DNA of 45,206 bases from Actinomycetes bacterium (GCA_021803025.1 JAJZQV010000015.1:1-45206); one strand, 5' to 3'; positions 15,742 through 24,937 are shown, counted from the stretch's first letter. Numbers and translations are program-made. The notes: generated from the letters alone by a model not told the origin.

Positions 15742-16800
15742 ATGACCAGCCAGTCCCAGTTCGAGCAAGCACCTCAGCACGCCCCCTCCCCGCCCCTGGC
15801 GGAGGAGGGCTACCAGCCGCCCGTGACCGAGCCCTTTGCCTATCCGGCTGCCGCCGGCTCGTACCCCGATCAGTCCCTTCAGGTCCCGGAGCCAGGCATC
15901 GCCACGGCGACCCCAGTCGGCCACGAGGGCGTGCGCGTCAACGTCGAGGAGCGGCCGGCCTGGTCCATGCCCGGTGGAGCCGCGCTGGTCGGGCTGCTCG
16001 TCCTCGGCCTCGTCGCCGTCGGGCTGGGCGCGTTCGGAGCTGTGATCAGCGTCCCGCTCGTCACGATCCTCGGGGTCGTCCTCTTCGTCGCCATGTACGT
16101 CGGGCTGACGTCCCTCACCGTCATACAGCCCGGTGAGACGAAGGTGCTGCAGTTCCTCGGCGGCTACGTGGGCACGATCCGCAGGCCCGGGCTGCAGCTC
16201 ACCACGCCCTTCACGACGAAGCGCCGGGTGTCGGTGAAGGTCAACAACTTCGAGACCCACGAGCTCAAGGTCAACGACTTGGCGGGCAACCCGGTCAACA
16301 TCGCCGCGATCATCGTCTGGCAGGTCTCCGACACCGCGAAGGCGACGTTCGCGGTGGAGAACTCGCAGCACTTCGTCGAGGTGCAGGCCGAGGCGGCCCT
16401 CCGGCACGTGGCGTCGACCCACCCGTACGACAACGCCGACCCCGGTGAGGAGAGCCTGCGCGGCTCGACCGAGCTCGTCGCCGCGGAGCTCGCCCAGGAG
16501 GTCGCGGCGCGCGTCGCGATCGCGGGCATCGAGATCGTGGAGGCGCGGATCAGCTCGCTGGCGTACGCGCCGGAGATCGCACACGCGATGCTGCAGCGCC
16601 AGCAGGCGGCCGCCGTGATCGCGGCGCGCTCGATGATCGTCGAGGGTGCGGTGGGCATGGTCGAGCAGGCGCTGCGCCGCCTGGAGACGGACTCGGTGGT
16701 CCAGATGGACGAGGAGCGCAAGGCGCAGATGGTCGCCAACCTGCTGCTCGTGCTGTGCGGCGACTCGCGGGCGACGCCCGTGATCAACACGAACTCGTAG
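15742..16800 (+). CDS. SPFH (band 7/prohibitin-like) membrane protein
   Basis: A 352-aa membrane-anchored protein. An N-terminal cytoplasmic, proline-rich, low-complexity region (about 1-70) is followed by two adjacent hydrophobic segments ([17 protein letters not shown] and [18 protein letters not shown]), then the SPFH domain from about residue 125 ([50 protein letters not shown]) and a helical tail ([20 protein letters not shown]). Such proteins oligomerise at the membrane as scaffolds. ATG at 15742 has GGAG 6-7 nt upstream. A TAGACT -10 box at 15710-15715 stands 5 nt before an in-frame GTG at 15721, so a leaderless start seven codons earlier is an alternative. Confidence 0.87.
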   Translation: MTSQSQFEQAPQHAPSPPLAEEGYQPPVTEPFAYPAAAGSYPDQSLQVPEPGIATATPVGHEGVRVNVEERPAWSMPGGAALVGLLVLGLVAVGLGAFGAVISVPLVTILGVVLFVAMYVGLTSLTVIQPGETKVLQFLGGYVGTIRRPGLQLTTPFTTKRRVSVKVNNFETHELKVNDLAGNPVNIAAIIVWQVSDTAKATFAVENSQHFVEVQAEAALRHVASTHPYDNADPGEESLRGSTELVAAELAQEVAARVAIAGIEIVEARISSLAYAPEIAHAMLQRQQAAAVIAARSMIVEGAVGMVEQALRRLETDSVVQMDEERKAQMVANLLLVLCGDSRATPVINTNS

Positions 16801-16811
16801 CGGGGTCGCTA

Positions 16812-18074
16812 CTACTCCTCGTCGAGTTTCGCGGGCTGCATCGCATCGCGCGGCAGCAGCGTCTCGACGTTGCGCCGCCTGACCACCAGGGACGACGCGA
16901 GGGCGGCGAGGAGCACGACCGCGCTCGCCAGGGCGAGAGCCCAGCGGACGCCCACGTGGTCGGCCATGAGCCCGATGATCATGGCGCCGATGGGCGCGCT
17001 CCCCTGGTTGATCGCCATGTACAGGGCCATGACGCGGCCCCGCATCATGGGGTCGCTCGTGACCTGGACCGTCGAGTTCGTCGTGGTGAGGGCGGTCATG
17101 CTCGCGAGCCCGGAGGGGATGAGGACCAGCGCGAAGAACCAGAACGAGGGCGACACGGCCATGAGCAACGTACAGGCCGCCACGCTCGTCATGGCGAGCA
17201 GGAGGGTACGGAGCTTCGGCGTGGTCCGCCGCGCGTTGAGGAGCGCGCCGGTGAGGGATCCGATCGCGAGCATCGAGCCGAGCAGCCCGTACTCGGTCGC
17301 GCCCTTGTGGAACACCGTCGTCGCCATGAGTGCGTTCGTCACCTGGAAGTTCATCGCGAACATGGTCAGGCAGAAGATCGTCGCCATGATCAGCTGGAGG
17401 TCCGGGCGGCTCTTGAGGTAGACCACCGCCTCCTTGAGCGCTCCGCCCCCGCGTCGGGGCGGCGACGGGTGCATCTCGGAGACGTTCAGCGAGATGAGCG
17501 CGACGAGCACGGCGAGGAACGATGCGGAGTTGACGAGCATTCCGACGCCGACGCTCCACTTCGCGATGATGATGCCGCCCAGCGCGGGCCCTACGAGACG
17601 ACCCGCGTTGAACGACGCGGAGTTGAGGCTCACGGCGTTCATGATGAGGTCGGCCGGGACCATCTCCGACGCGAGGGTCATCCGCGCCGGCCCGTCGAAT
17701 GCCGCGGCGATCCCCTGGGCGCCCGCGAGCGCGTACACCTCCCAGAGCGTGATCCGGCCGCTCATGGTGAGCAGCGCCAGGGCGAGGGAGGTGAGCAGCA
17801 TCGCCGACTGGGTCACCAGCAGGACCCGGCGCTTCGGGAAGCGGTCCGCGACCATGCCGGTCCACGGCGAGAGCAGTGGCATCCAGATGAACTGGACCGT
17901 CGTGATGAAGCCCAGGGCGAAGGCCGAGTTGCGGGTCAGGATGACGAGGACGAGCCAGTCCTGGGCGACGCGTGACACCCAGGTCCCGATGTTCGACACG
18001 AGGGCGCCGAGGAAGTAGCGGCGGTAGTTGGGTACTCGAAGAGAGGCGAACGTCGCTCTCGCCGTACGTGCCAC
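16812..18074 (-). CDS. MFS transporter (EntS-like, MFS_3 type)
   Basis: A 420-aa protein with 12 predicted membrane helices. The start FASLRVPNYRRYFLGALVSNIGTWV and the segment QDWLVLVILT are typical of the MFS_3/EntS-like exporter group, and the loop 2-3 motif appears as GMVADRFPKRRVLLV. Members export siderophores, drugs or unknown metabolites. The start is GTG at 18074, with only a weak GGGA upstream. It is convergent with the SPFH gene (11 nt between the stops) and lies downstream of nagZ on the same strand, 160 nt away. The substrate cannot be deduced. Confidence 0.85.
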   Translation of the reverse strand: MARTARATFASLRVPNYRRYFLGALVSNIGTWVSRVAQDWLVLVILTRNSAFALGFITTVQFIWMPLLSPWTGMVADRFPKRRVLLVTQSAMLLTSLALALLTMSGRITLWEVYALAGAQGIAAAFDGPARMTLASEMVPADLIMNAVSLNSASFNAGRLVGPALGGIIIAKWSVGVGMLVNSASFLAVLVALISLNVSEMHPSPPRRGGGALKEAVVYLKSRPDLQLIMATIFCLTMFAMNFQVTNALMATTVFHKGATEYGLLGSMLAIGSLTGALLNARRTTPKLRTLLLAMTSVAACTLLMAVSPSFWFFALVLIPSGLASMTALTTTNSTVQVTSDPMMRGRVMALYMAINQGSAPIGAMIIGLMADHVGVRWALALASAVVLLAALASSLVVRRRNVETLLPRDAMQPAKLDEE

Positions 18075-18197
18075 AGTCCCATCACCCCGGCGAGACGCTA
18101 CACCCGCCTCTCAAGGCCTTTCGCATCCCTGAGACGCCTGGAGAGCCCCGGGTCGTCGCATCCTGTTCGCCCCCTGTTCCTCGCCTGAGAGGCGCGG

Positions 18198-18254
18198 CTC
18201 GGACCTGGAGCAGAAGCTCGGATCGGGAGCAGCGGCTCAGACCGGGAGCAGCAG
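18198..18254. repeat. Three tandem 19-bp repeats across the nagZ stop codon
   Basis: Units at 18198-18216, 18217-18235 and 18236-18254 share CTCgGAyCkGGAGCAGmrG. The third unit encodes the last residues and the TCA stop complement of nagZ; the other two lie in the 3' untranslated region. The period of 19 is not a multiple of 3, so gain or loss of a unit would alter the protein end. Nothing else is supported in 18075-18197. Confidence 0.75.
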
Positions 18255-19685
18255 GTCCACGACGGCCTCGGCGTTGACCCGGCCGGCGCCGTGGGCGTAC
18301 ACGATCCGCTCCGCGTCGGGCGCGGCGTCGGCGAGGCCTGTGTGGACGACGACCGTGTCGGGCCGCTGCTCGAGCAGCGTGGCCAGGGCCTCCCCCTCCA
18401 CGGCGTCCGCTCGCGGCTCGCGGACGACGGCGACAAGGGTTCCCGGCGTCTCGAGGGCAGCGTGCGGACCCCGTACGAGACGGGCCAGTGCTCCGCGGCG
18501 ATCGAGGGCTTGGGCGAGCGCGAGGGGAGCCTCGCCGGCCGCGATGGAGACCCGGTGACGCAGGTCGGCGACGACGATGGGCGGGTCGCACCGTACGAAG
18601 CCGCCTGTACGGACGGCGCGCGCGGCGGCCTCGCGCCCGACCTCCTCCAGCGCGGCGCGGATCTCGGTCAGGGACGCCGAGGGGGAGGTGGTCCCCGTGA
18701 GAGTGAGGTTGCGCTCGTGGGAGGCGCGGAGCGCGTCGGCGTCGAGGCGCCCGCTGCGGACGGCGGCGGCGACGCCGTCGACAGCGGCCTCGAAGTCGGC
18801 CTGCGCGTCCCGGCCGGTGGGGGAGTCCAGGCACAGCAGGTCGGCGCCGGCCTCCAACGCCCGTACGGCCGCCTCGCCCATGTCGTACAGGTCGGCGACG
18901 GCCCGCATCCCCAGCGCGTCGGTGACGATCGGCCCGGTGATCCCGAGCGACCGCACGTGGTCGGTCGCCCAGGACGAGAGCGTCGCCGGGTCCGGGCCCA
19001 GGACCGGGACGACGACGTGGGCCGTCATCACCGAGTCGACGCCGCATGTGAACGGCGCCTCGTCGCGACGGGCGAGCACGTCGAGCGGCACGTCGAGGAC
19101 CGGAAGCGCGAGGTGGCTGTCGGTCCGGGTGGCGCCGTGCCCCGGGAAGTGCTTCCCGCAGGACCGGATGCCGGCGTGCCTCAGTCCTGCGGCGAAGGCC
19201 GCTCCGTGCCGGGCGACGAGGTCGGGATCCGCGCCGAACGACCGGACGCCGATGACCGGGTTGAGCGGCTCGCTCGCCACGTCCAGGCAGGGAGCGATCG
19301 TGAGGCTGAGTCCCGCGTACGCGAGGAGAGCCCCGTACGCACGCGCGCAGCGCTCCGTGAGGTCGACGTCGTCGACGTCGCCCAGCGCGGCGTTGCCGGG
19401 CAGCGACGAGCCCTCGACGTGCTGGATCCGCGTCACGTCGCCGCCCTCCTCGTCGGCGGCGACGATGAGAGGAGGTCGGCCCATGGTCTGGGCGACGCTC
19501 TGGAACCGGCTCACCACCGCCGGTGTCGTCTCGACGTCGGGGGTGTTCTCGCCGAAGAGGATGATGCCCGCGAGACCGCCTTCCAGGGCGGGGCGCAGCC
19601 ACGCCGGGACGGTGAGTCCCGGGAACTGGGCGAGCAGCACACCGTACGCGAGACGGCGAGCGTCCTCACTCCTGCCGGCGACCAC
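18237..19685 (-). CDS. nagZ: Beta-N-acetylhexosaminidase (NagZ, GH3)
   Basis: A 482-aa glycoside hydrolase family 3 protein. The TIM barrel (about residues 10-330) contains GIILFGEN, AADEEGGDVTRI, the family-specific catalytic loop KHFPGHGATRTDSHL (His of FPGHG near 176 acting as general acid/base) and the nucleophile segment IVTDALGM. These identify NagZ-type enzymes that remove terminal beta-GlcNAc, mainly in cell-wall recycling. A second C-terminal domain (about 350-482) is present as in longer Gram-positive members. No signal peptide is evident. The GTG start lies 12 nt after the stop of the upstream acidic protein gene with no clear ribosome site, so translation is probably coupled. Confidence 0.9.
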   Translation of the reverse strand: MVAGRSEDARRLAYGVLLAQFPGLTVPAWLRPALEGGLAGIILFGENTPDVETTPAVVSRFQSVAQTMGRPPLIVAADEEGGDVTRIQHVEGSSLPGNAALGDVDDVDLTERCARAYGALLAYAGLSLTIAPCLDVASEPLNPVIGVRSFGADPDLVARHGAAFAAGLRHAGIRSCGKHFPGHGATRTDSHLALPVLDVPLDVLARRDEAPFTCGVDSVMTAHVVVPVLGPDPATLSSWATDHVRSLGITGPIVTDALGMRAVADLYDMGEAAVRALEAGADLLCLDSPTGRDAQADFEAAVDGVAAAVRSGRLDADALRASHERNLTLTGTTSPSASLTEIRAALEEVGREAAARAVRTGGFVRCDPPIVVADLRHRVSIAAGEAPLALAQALDRRGALARLVRGPHAALETPGTLVAVVREPRADAVEGEALATLLEQRPDTVVVHTGLADAAPDAERIVYAHGAGRVNAEAVVDLLLPV

Positions 19686-19697
19686 GGCGGTCCGGCT

Positions 19698-21179
19698 TCA
19701 GTGGGTCTGCTCGTCCTGCGGGTGATCGCCGGCGTCCTCGTCGGGGTCGTAGAGGTTGTTGGCGGCCCACATCTTCGCCCTGTCGAACCACCTCCGGTGC
19801 TCCGACTGCTCGTGACCCGGATCCTCTGAAGCCTCGTCCTGGGACGCGGTCAGGTCGGCAGCGAATGCCTCGTCGCCGGCAGGCGCAACGTCGTCGGACC
19901 TCGTGTCCAGGTCGTCGGACCCGGTGACCACGTCGGCCTCGGCAGCGGGGGCGTCGTGGGTCGTGACCTCGCCCGGGATCGGGCCGGACGGATCCCCGGC
20001 AGTGCTGGCCACCATCGCGCCACCCTCGTCGCTCACGATGACAGGAGCCGCGGATTCGGCGATGACGGGGTCCTCCGCGGGGGTCGAAGCCTCACCCAGC
20101 GGCGGGAAGCCCAGGACCGAGGACACGTCCACGCGGAGGTCGTACGCGGCGCTCGCACCCGCCGCCGCATGGACCTGCTCGTGCGCGGCGACTCCGGGGT
20201 CGACGTGGGACGACTTCTCCTGCTCGCCGGCCTGCGCCTCATCGCCCTCCCGCGGAGGGGCGGTGGCGGACCCCGGCTCGGGGATCGGCGTCGTGTCGCC
20301 CCTCGGGGGCGGGAACGGTGAGGGCTCCGAGGAGGGCTGGGGCTCGGGGATGACGTACGGCTCCGGTTCGGGGACCTTGAAGGGGGGCAGCCCGGGCGCC
20401 GCGTACATGTCGGGCTCGGGGATCGGCGTGGTCACGAGGCCGGGGGAGAAGGATGCAGGCTCGGCGACCGAAGGCTGTGGTTCCGGGATCGTCAGTACTT
20501 CGGGTTCCGGAACGTACAGGCCGGACGTCTCGGGCTCGAGCGCGTCAGCCGGCTGCGGCTCGGGCGGCAGCTCCGGCTCGGGCTCGGCGACCTGGAAGGG
20601 GCTGGAACCGGGCATGGAGGGTACGGCCGGTGTGCCGCCCCAGACGCCCCAGGTGCTCGCCGCGGCGAGCGCGGCTGCGGCCGCTCCGGTCAGTCCGACG
20701 CTGTGGTCCGGCTCAGCCCCGGTCTCCGACGGCGCCTCGGCCATGGCGTCACCCTCCTCGGTCCGAGCATCGCCCTCCTCCGTGGCGGCCTCGGCTGAGG
20801 TCTCCACGACGGGAGCTGTGGTGGGCTCCGGCTCCCAGTCGACGAGGTCCAGGTCCTGGGCGTCGTCGGGCGCGACCAGCGGCTCGGCATCAGGCTCGCC
20901 TGCCGCGGTCTCGGGTTCGTCGGCCTCCGACTGGGACGTCGGCTCGGCCTGAGTGACCTCGGGCTCCGCGAAGGCCGCAGCCTCGGCCGTCTCCGCAGCG
21001 GCGGGCTGCGTCTCCTCGTCAGACCCCTGGTCCGCGGGGGCGATGGTCTCCTGCTCCATCACCTCGTCGACGCGCGTGTGGCTGGCCGGCTCCCAGCTGG
21101 AGCGCCACTCCTCGATGAAGTCGTCGTCATCCTCGATCGCGCCGTACAGGCGATCCTGTCCGTAGCCGGTGTTGCTCAC
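19698..21179 (-). CDS. Long acidic Pro/Glu-rich protein of unknown function
   Basis: A 493-aa, strongly acidic, low-complexity protein with no recognised enzyme domain. It begins SNTGYGQDRLYGAIEDDDDF. A middle region (about residues 185-310) is built from degenerate repeats such as AEPEPELPPEPQP, VPEPEPYVIPEPQP and TTPIPEPD, which suggests an extended proline-rich rod. One weakly hydrophobic Ala-rich stretch (GLTGAAAAALAAASTWGVWG) lies before the rod and is too weak to call a membrane segment. The C-terminus ends with a basic-aromatic motif (HRRWFDRAKMWAANNLYD) before an acidic tail. GTG at 21179 has GAGGAG 6 nt upstream. It is immediately upstream of nagZ, so probably co-transcribed and possibly cell-envelope related. 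Confidence 0.7.
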   Translation of the reverse strand: MSNTGYGQDRLYGAIEDDDDFIEEWRSSWEPASHTRVDEVMEQETIAPADQGSDEETQPAAAETAEAAAFAEPEVTQAEPTSQSEADEPETAAGEPDAEPLVAPDDAQDLDLVDWEPEPTTAPVVETSAEAATEEGDARTEEGDAMAEAPSETGAEPDHSVGLTGAAAAALAAASTWGVWGGTPAVPSMPGSSPFQVAEPEPELPPEPQPADALEPETSGLYVPEPEVLTIPEPQPSVAEPASFSPGLVTTPIPEPDMYAAPGLPPFKVPEPEPYVIPEPQPSSEPSPFPPPRGDTTPIPEPGSATAPPREGDEAQAGEQEKSSHVDPGVAAHEQVHAAAGASAAYDLRVDVSSVLGFPPLGEASTPAEDPVIAESAAPVIVSDEGGAMVASTAGDPSGPIPGEVTTHDAPAAEADVVTGSDDLDTRSDDVAPAGDEAFAADLTASQDEASEDPGHEQSEHRRWFDRAKMWAANNLYDPDEDAGDHPQDEQTH

Positions 21180-21311
21180 TGATGACTCCTCACGCGGGGC
21201 ACGGGCGCCTCGGCGCCCAGACCAGCCTATGGAGCCTGGCGCACCCCTGTCACGCAAAGGGATGAACTGCCCGGCGAGTCGCCCCCGGCCGCCCACGAGC
21301 CGGCCTCGCTC

Positions 21312-21452
21312 TCAGGGTGTCCTCCGAAAGGGCCTTCGAGAGCGACTTCGTCGAACATGAGCACCTGCCCCGACCGGCTGCATGAGCACGGTGTTGTCGC
21401 CCTCGAACGTCGCGAAGATGTCGACGTCGGTGCGCAGCAGGTTCTCCGTCAT
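21312..21452 (-). pseudogene. Acyl-CoA oxidase/dehydrogenase C-terminal remnant
   Basis: The frame starts with ATG overlapping the TetR stop (ATGA) and reads MTENLLRTDVDIFATFEGDN then TVLMQ. This is the conserved segment of acyl-CoA oxidases (normally GGxGY.xENRL..RxDxDxFTTFEGDNTVLxQLVAK). After the glutamine the similarity ends and the frame closes at 21312. Only about 25 codons of a 600-700-residue enzyme remain, and the catalytic glutamate region is absent. It is a gene relic next to a live beta-oxidation operon. Confidence 0.7.
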
Positions 21453-22120
21453 GAAACCGGCACCCCCGCGAGCTCGGTGGGCGCCGTGCCGTCGACGGCG
21501 GCGGTGACGCCGCGGGTGAAGGTCGCGGTGATGAGGCGGATGAGGTCGGAGCGTGGCATCGACGCGCTGCCTCCCGCCTCGAGCCAGTGGCCGGTCGCGG
21601 TGCGGATGAAGCCGACGATCCCGAACGCGAGGGTCTCGACCGCCCCTCCGCTCGTGCCGCGGCGGCGCTGCTCGTTGCGGATGGCCTCGGCGAGCTCGAC
21701 GGCGATCCTGTCGGCGATGCCGGTGGCGGGGTCCCCTGCGCCGGCAGGCAGACCCGCCGGGCGGTTCATGACGAAGAGGTAGATGTCGGGGTCGCGGTCG
21801 ACGAGGCCGATGTACGCGTCGGCGAGGTCACGCACGAGGTCGGCGACCTGGCCGCCGTCGCGCAGGGACGCGAAGCGGGGTCCGACCTCGCCGAGGATGT
21901 TCGACGCGACGCGGTCGGCGACCGCCAGGTACAGACCGTTGCGGTCCCCGAAGTAGCGGTAGAGGACCGTCTTGCTCGTGCCGGAGGCGACAGCGATCTC
22001 GTCGACGGTCACCGAGGCGCCATGCACCCGGATGGCGCGCAGCGCCGCGTCGACGAGGGCGGCCCGCCGCTCGACGCGGTGCTCCTCCCAGCGGGTGTCC
22101 CGCCCGTCCCGGTGATCCAT
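21449..22120 (-). CDS. TetR-family regulator, likely of the adjacent fatty-acid operon
   Basis: A 223-aa TetR-type repressor. The N-terminal helix-turn-helix is VTVDEIAVASGTSKTVLYRY followed by FGDRNGLYLAVADRV (about residues 36-72). The remainder is an all-helical ligand domain with DPDIYLFVMNRP and a C-terminal TATGHWLEAGG region, resembling regulators beside fatty-acid genes. It is transcribed divergently from the thiolase operon with an 85-nt spacer, the classical arrangement for a local repressor; acyl-CoA is the likely inducer by inference. There is no ribosome site before the ATG, and a weak TACCCT 7 nt upstream would be compatible with leaderless transcription. Confidence 0.85.
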   Translation of the reverse strand: MDHRDGRDTRWEEHRVERRAALVDAALRAIRVHGASVTVDEIAVASGTSKTVLYRYFGDRNGLYLAVADRVASNILGEVGPRFASLRDGGQVADLVRDLADAYIGLVDRDPDIYLFVMNRPAGLPAGAGDPATGIADRIAVELAEAIRNEQRRRGTSGGAVETLAFGIVGFIRTATGHWLEAGGSASMPRSDLIRLITATFTRGVTAAVDGTAPTELAGVPVS

Positions 22121-22129
22121 GGCGGCGAG

Positions 22130-22151
22130 GGTACCGCGTACTCGACGTACC
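22130..22151. promoter_or_regulatory. Possible TetR operator in the divergent promoter region
   Basis: GGTAC at 22130-22134 and GTACC at 22147-22151 form an inverted repeat with a third GTAC between them. It lies just upstream of the TetR start in the spacer shared with the thiolase operon. GTAC-containing words are common in this genome, so the assignment is weak. Confidence 0.3.
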
Positions 22152-22205
22152 TGCTACTGTCCGTATCGGGTTGCTTGTACCCCTCGGCACCGTCCAAGGA
22201 GACGC

Positions 22206-23498
22206 ATGACTGACCACACCGCCGTCGTCGTGGGCGGCAACCGGATCCCGTTCGCCAGGGCACACGGCGCGTACAGCCGGGCGAGCAACGTCGACATGCT
22301 CACTGCCGCCCTCGACGGGCTCGCGGCACGGTTCGGCTTGGCCGGACGTCGCGTGGGCGAGGTCGTCGGCGGCGCGGTGTTCAAGCACAGCCGCGACTTC
22401 AACCTCACCCGCGAGGCCGTTCTCGGCTCCTCCCTCGACCCGCACACGCCCGCGTGCGACCTGCAGCAGGCCTGTGCGACCGGTCTCGAAGCCACGATCT
22501 ACGTGAGCAACAAGATCCGTCTCGGCCAGATGGTCGACGGGATCGCAGGGGGCGCGGACAGCGTCTCCGACTCTCCCATGGCCATCTCGGACGGCTTGCG
22601 CCGCGCGCTTCTCGCCGCGAACGCCGCCAAGACCGTGCCCGCGCGCCTTGCCGCGCTCGCGTCGATCAGGCCGGGCCACCTCGTCCCCGACCCGCCGGGG
22701 ATCACCGAGCCACGTACGGGCCTGTCGATGGGAGAGCACCAGGCCCTCACCACCATGCGCTGGGGTATCACGCGCGGCGAGCAGGACGAGCTCGCCCTCG
22801 CCAGCCACCAGAACCTCGCCCGCGCCTGGAGCGAGGGCTTCTTCGACGACCTCGTCACCCCTTACCTCGGTGTGACCAAGGACCAGGGTGTACGGGGCGA
22901 CACGACGATCGAGAAGCTCGCCGCTCTCAAGGCCGTGTTCGGTCGGGGCGAAGGCGCCACGATGACCGCGGGCAACTCGACGGGGTTCTTCGACGGCGCA
23001 GCCGTCACGTACCTCGCGGACGCCGACTACGCGGCGGAGCACCACCTCCCGGCACTGGCCCGGGTCGTCGACGCGGAGGTCGCGGCAGTCGACTACACGA
23101 TCGGCGGGGAGGACCTGCTGCTCGCGCCGACGTACGCGATCCCCCGGCTGCTCGCACGCAACGGCCTCACGTGGCAGGACTTCGACTACTACGAGATCCA
23201 CGAGGCGTTCGCCGCGACCGTGCTGGCGACGCTCGACGCGCTCGCCGACGAGACGTACTGCCGTGAGCGGCTCGGTCTCCCCGAGGCGCTCGGCGAGATC
23301 GACCGTGGAGCCCTCAACGTCAACGGCTCCTCGCTCGCGGCCGGCCACCCGTTCGCCGCCACCGGCGGGCGCATCGTCTCCACGCTGGCGAAGCTGCTCC
23401 ACCAGCGCGGAACGGTCGACGGGCGTCCCGCCCGGGGCATCGTGTCCATCTGCGCCGCCGGCGGACAGGGCGCCGTCGCGATCCTGGAGGCCTGCTGA
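22206..23498 (+). CDS. Acetyl-CoA acyltransferase (thiolase, FadI/FadA2-like)
   Basis: A 430-aa thiolase catalysing cleavage of 3-ketoacyl-CoA with CoA, the last step of beta-oxidation. The nucleophilic cysteine is in DLQQACATGLEA (about residue 90); the second-half residues are NVNGSSLAAGHPFAATGGR (histidine), EIHEAFAAT and the acid/base cysteine in ICAAGGQG. The length and the sequence around the active site fit the longer FadI/FadA2 group rather than biosynthetic thiolases. AAGGAG precedes the ATG by 5 nt. The stop overlaps the next start (TGATG). The order thiolase-high-molecular-weight FabG-MaoC matches mycobacterial fadA2-fabG4-htdX (Rv0243-Rv0241c), although there the orientations differ. 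Confidence 0.9.
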   Translation: MTDHTAVVVGGNRIPFARAHGAYSRASNVDMLTAALDGLAARFGLAGRRVGEVVGGAVFKHSRDFNLTREAVLGSSLDPHTPACDLQQACATGLEATIYVSNKIRLGQMVDGIAGGADSVSDSPMAISDGLRRALLAANAAKTVPARLAALASIRPGHLVPDPPGITEPRTGLSMGEHQALTTMRWGITRGEQDELALASHQNLARAWSEGFFDDLVTPYLGVTKDQGVRGDTTIEKLAALKAVFGRGEGATMTAGNSTGFFDGAAVTYLADADYAAEHHLPALARVVDAEVAAVDYTIGGEDLLLAPTYAIPRLLARNGLTWQDFDYYEIHEAFAATVLATLDALADETYCRERLGLPEALGEIDRGALNVNGSSLAAGHPFAATGGRIVSTLAKLLHQRGTVDGRPARGIVSICAAGGQGAVAILEAC

Positions 23499-24928
23499 TG
23501 CCCGCGAAGCGCGACCCGCTCGAGGTCATCGCCACGTCGCCGCTCGCGAGGGCCGTCGTCTCGTCGCCGCTCGGCCGCTCGGTGGCCGCGAAGCTCGGTG
23601 TCTCGCCGGCCCCCGAGCTGCGACGCGGCCGTACGCTTCCCGCCGGCCCGGTGGTGCTGGCCGCCCTCCACGACGGGACGCTCGCAGCCCGCACGCTTGC
23701 GCTGCTCGGGATCGACACCGTCGCACCCGTCGTCGACACCCCGGACGCCCGTACGGTCGGCGAGTCCGGACGGCCCGTACCGCCGGCGTACGAGGGCCGC
23801 ATCGGCGCGCTCGTCCTCGACCTCACGGCACTGCGGGTCGTCGAGGACCTCGAGTACGCGCGCGGCGTGCTGCGTCCTGCGGTCCGCGCCCTCGAGAGGA
23901 GCGGGCGGGTCGTCGTCGTCGCCCGCGCGCCCGAGTCGTACGACGAGCTCGAGCCGCGCGTCCTGGCACAGGGGCTCGACGGCCTCAACCGGACGGTGGC
24001 GAAGGAGCTGCGCGGCGGAGCCACGTCGAACCTCGTCTGGGTGGACCCCGACACCACACCCCAGGCGCTCGCGTCGACCGTGCGCTTCCTCCTCGAGGGA
24101 CGATCGGCGTACGTGGACGGGCAGTCGTGGCGGGTCGCGGCAGCGGCGGTCGACGACGACGTGGCGACGGCCGTCCGCCCGTACGAGGGCAGGATCGTCG
24201 CCGTCACGGGAGCAGCCAGGGGGATCGGAGCCGCGATCGCCCGCACCCTCGCGCGCGACGGCGCGACGGTCGTGGGCATCGATGTGCCCGCCTCGGGCGA
24301 GGCGCTCGCCACGGTGGTGAACGAGATCCACGGCACGGCGCTCCAGCTCGACATCACCCTCCCCGACGCCGGCGAGCGGATCGCGGCGCACGTGGCCGAG
24401 CGGTACGGGCAGGAGGCGCGCCTCTACGCGGTCGTTCACAACGCGGGAATCACGCGCGACCGGATGCTCGCCAACCTCGAAGAGAAGGGCTGGGCCGCGG
24501 TCCTCCAGGTCAACCTGGCCGCCCAGCTCCGCATGAACGAGGCATTGCTCGACGGCCGCGTCGGCGGGCTCGTGGACGGCGGCAGCATCGTGGGGATCTC
24601 CTCGACGTCCGGCATCGCCGGCAACAAGGGCCAGGCCAACTACGCGACGAGCAAGGCGGCGATCGTCGGGCTCGTGCGGGCGATGGCCCCGCGTCTCGCC
24701 TCGCGAGGCATCACCGTGAACGCCGTCGGGCCCGGCTTCATCGAGACGGAGATGACCGCCGCGATCCCGTACCTGCAGCGCACGATCTTCCAGCGCTCGA
24801 ACAGCCTGTCCCAGGGCGGGAAGCCCGTCGACGTGGCGGAGACGATCGCCTACCTCGCGGATCCCGCCTCGGCCGGCGTGACGGGCCAGGTCGTGAGGGT
24901 ATGTGGTCAGTCACTGGTGGGGCAGTAG
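23498..24928 (+). CDS. fabG: High-molecular-weight 3-oxoacyl-ACP/CoA reductase (FabG4-like)
   Basis: A 476-aa two-domain reductase. Residues 1 to about 215 form an N-terminal flavodoxin-like domain that lacks cofactor motifs. Residues about 225-476 are a classical SDR with TGAARGIGAA (cofactor loop), HNAGITRDRML, the catalytic serine in SIVGISSTSGIAG, YATSK (catalytic Tyr/Lys) and the GPGFIETEM loop. This architecture and length match mycobacterial FabG4 (about 454 aa), which interconverts 3-ketoacyl- and 3-hydroxyacyl-CoA with NADH. It overlaps the thiolase stop by one base and is followed 9 nt later by the dehydratase gene, so the three form one operon supplying consecutive beta-oxidation steps. 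Confidence 0.92.
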   Translation: MPAKRDPLEVIATSPLARAVVSSPLGRSVAAKLGVSPAPELRRGRTLPAGPVVLAALHDGTLAARTLALLGIDTVAPVVDTPDARTVGESGRPVPPAYEGRIGALVLDLTALRVVEDLEYARGVLRPAVRALERSGRVVVVARAPESYDELEPRVLAQGLDGLNRTVAKELRGGATSNLVWVDPDTTPQALASTVRFLLEGRSAYVDGQSWRVAAAAVDDDVATAVRPYEGRIVAVTGAARGIGAAIARTLARDGATVVGIDVPASGEALATVVNEIHGTALQLDITLPDAGERIAAHVAERYGQEARLYAVVHNAGITRDRMLANLEEKGWAAVLQVNLAAQLRMNEALLDGRVGGLVDGGSIVGISSTSGIAGNKGQANYATSKAAIVGLVRAMAPRLASRGITVNAVGPGFIETEMTAAIPYLQRTIFQRSNSLSQGGKPVDVAETIAYLADPASAGVTGQVVRVCGQSLVGQ

Positions 24929-24937
24929 GAGGTTCTC

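Noticed and set aside
19903-20952. Ser/Gly-rich plus-strand frame of 349 codons
   Set aside because: It is the reverse of the Pro/Glu-rich repeats of the minus-strand protein gene and has no ribosome site.
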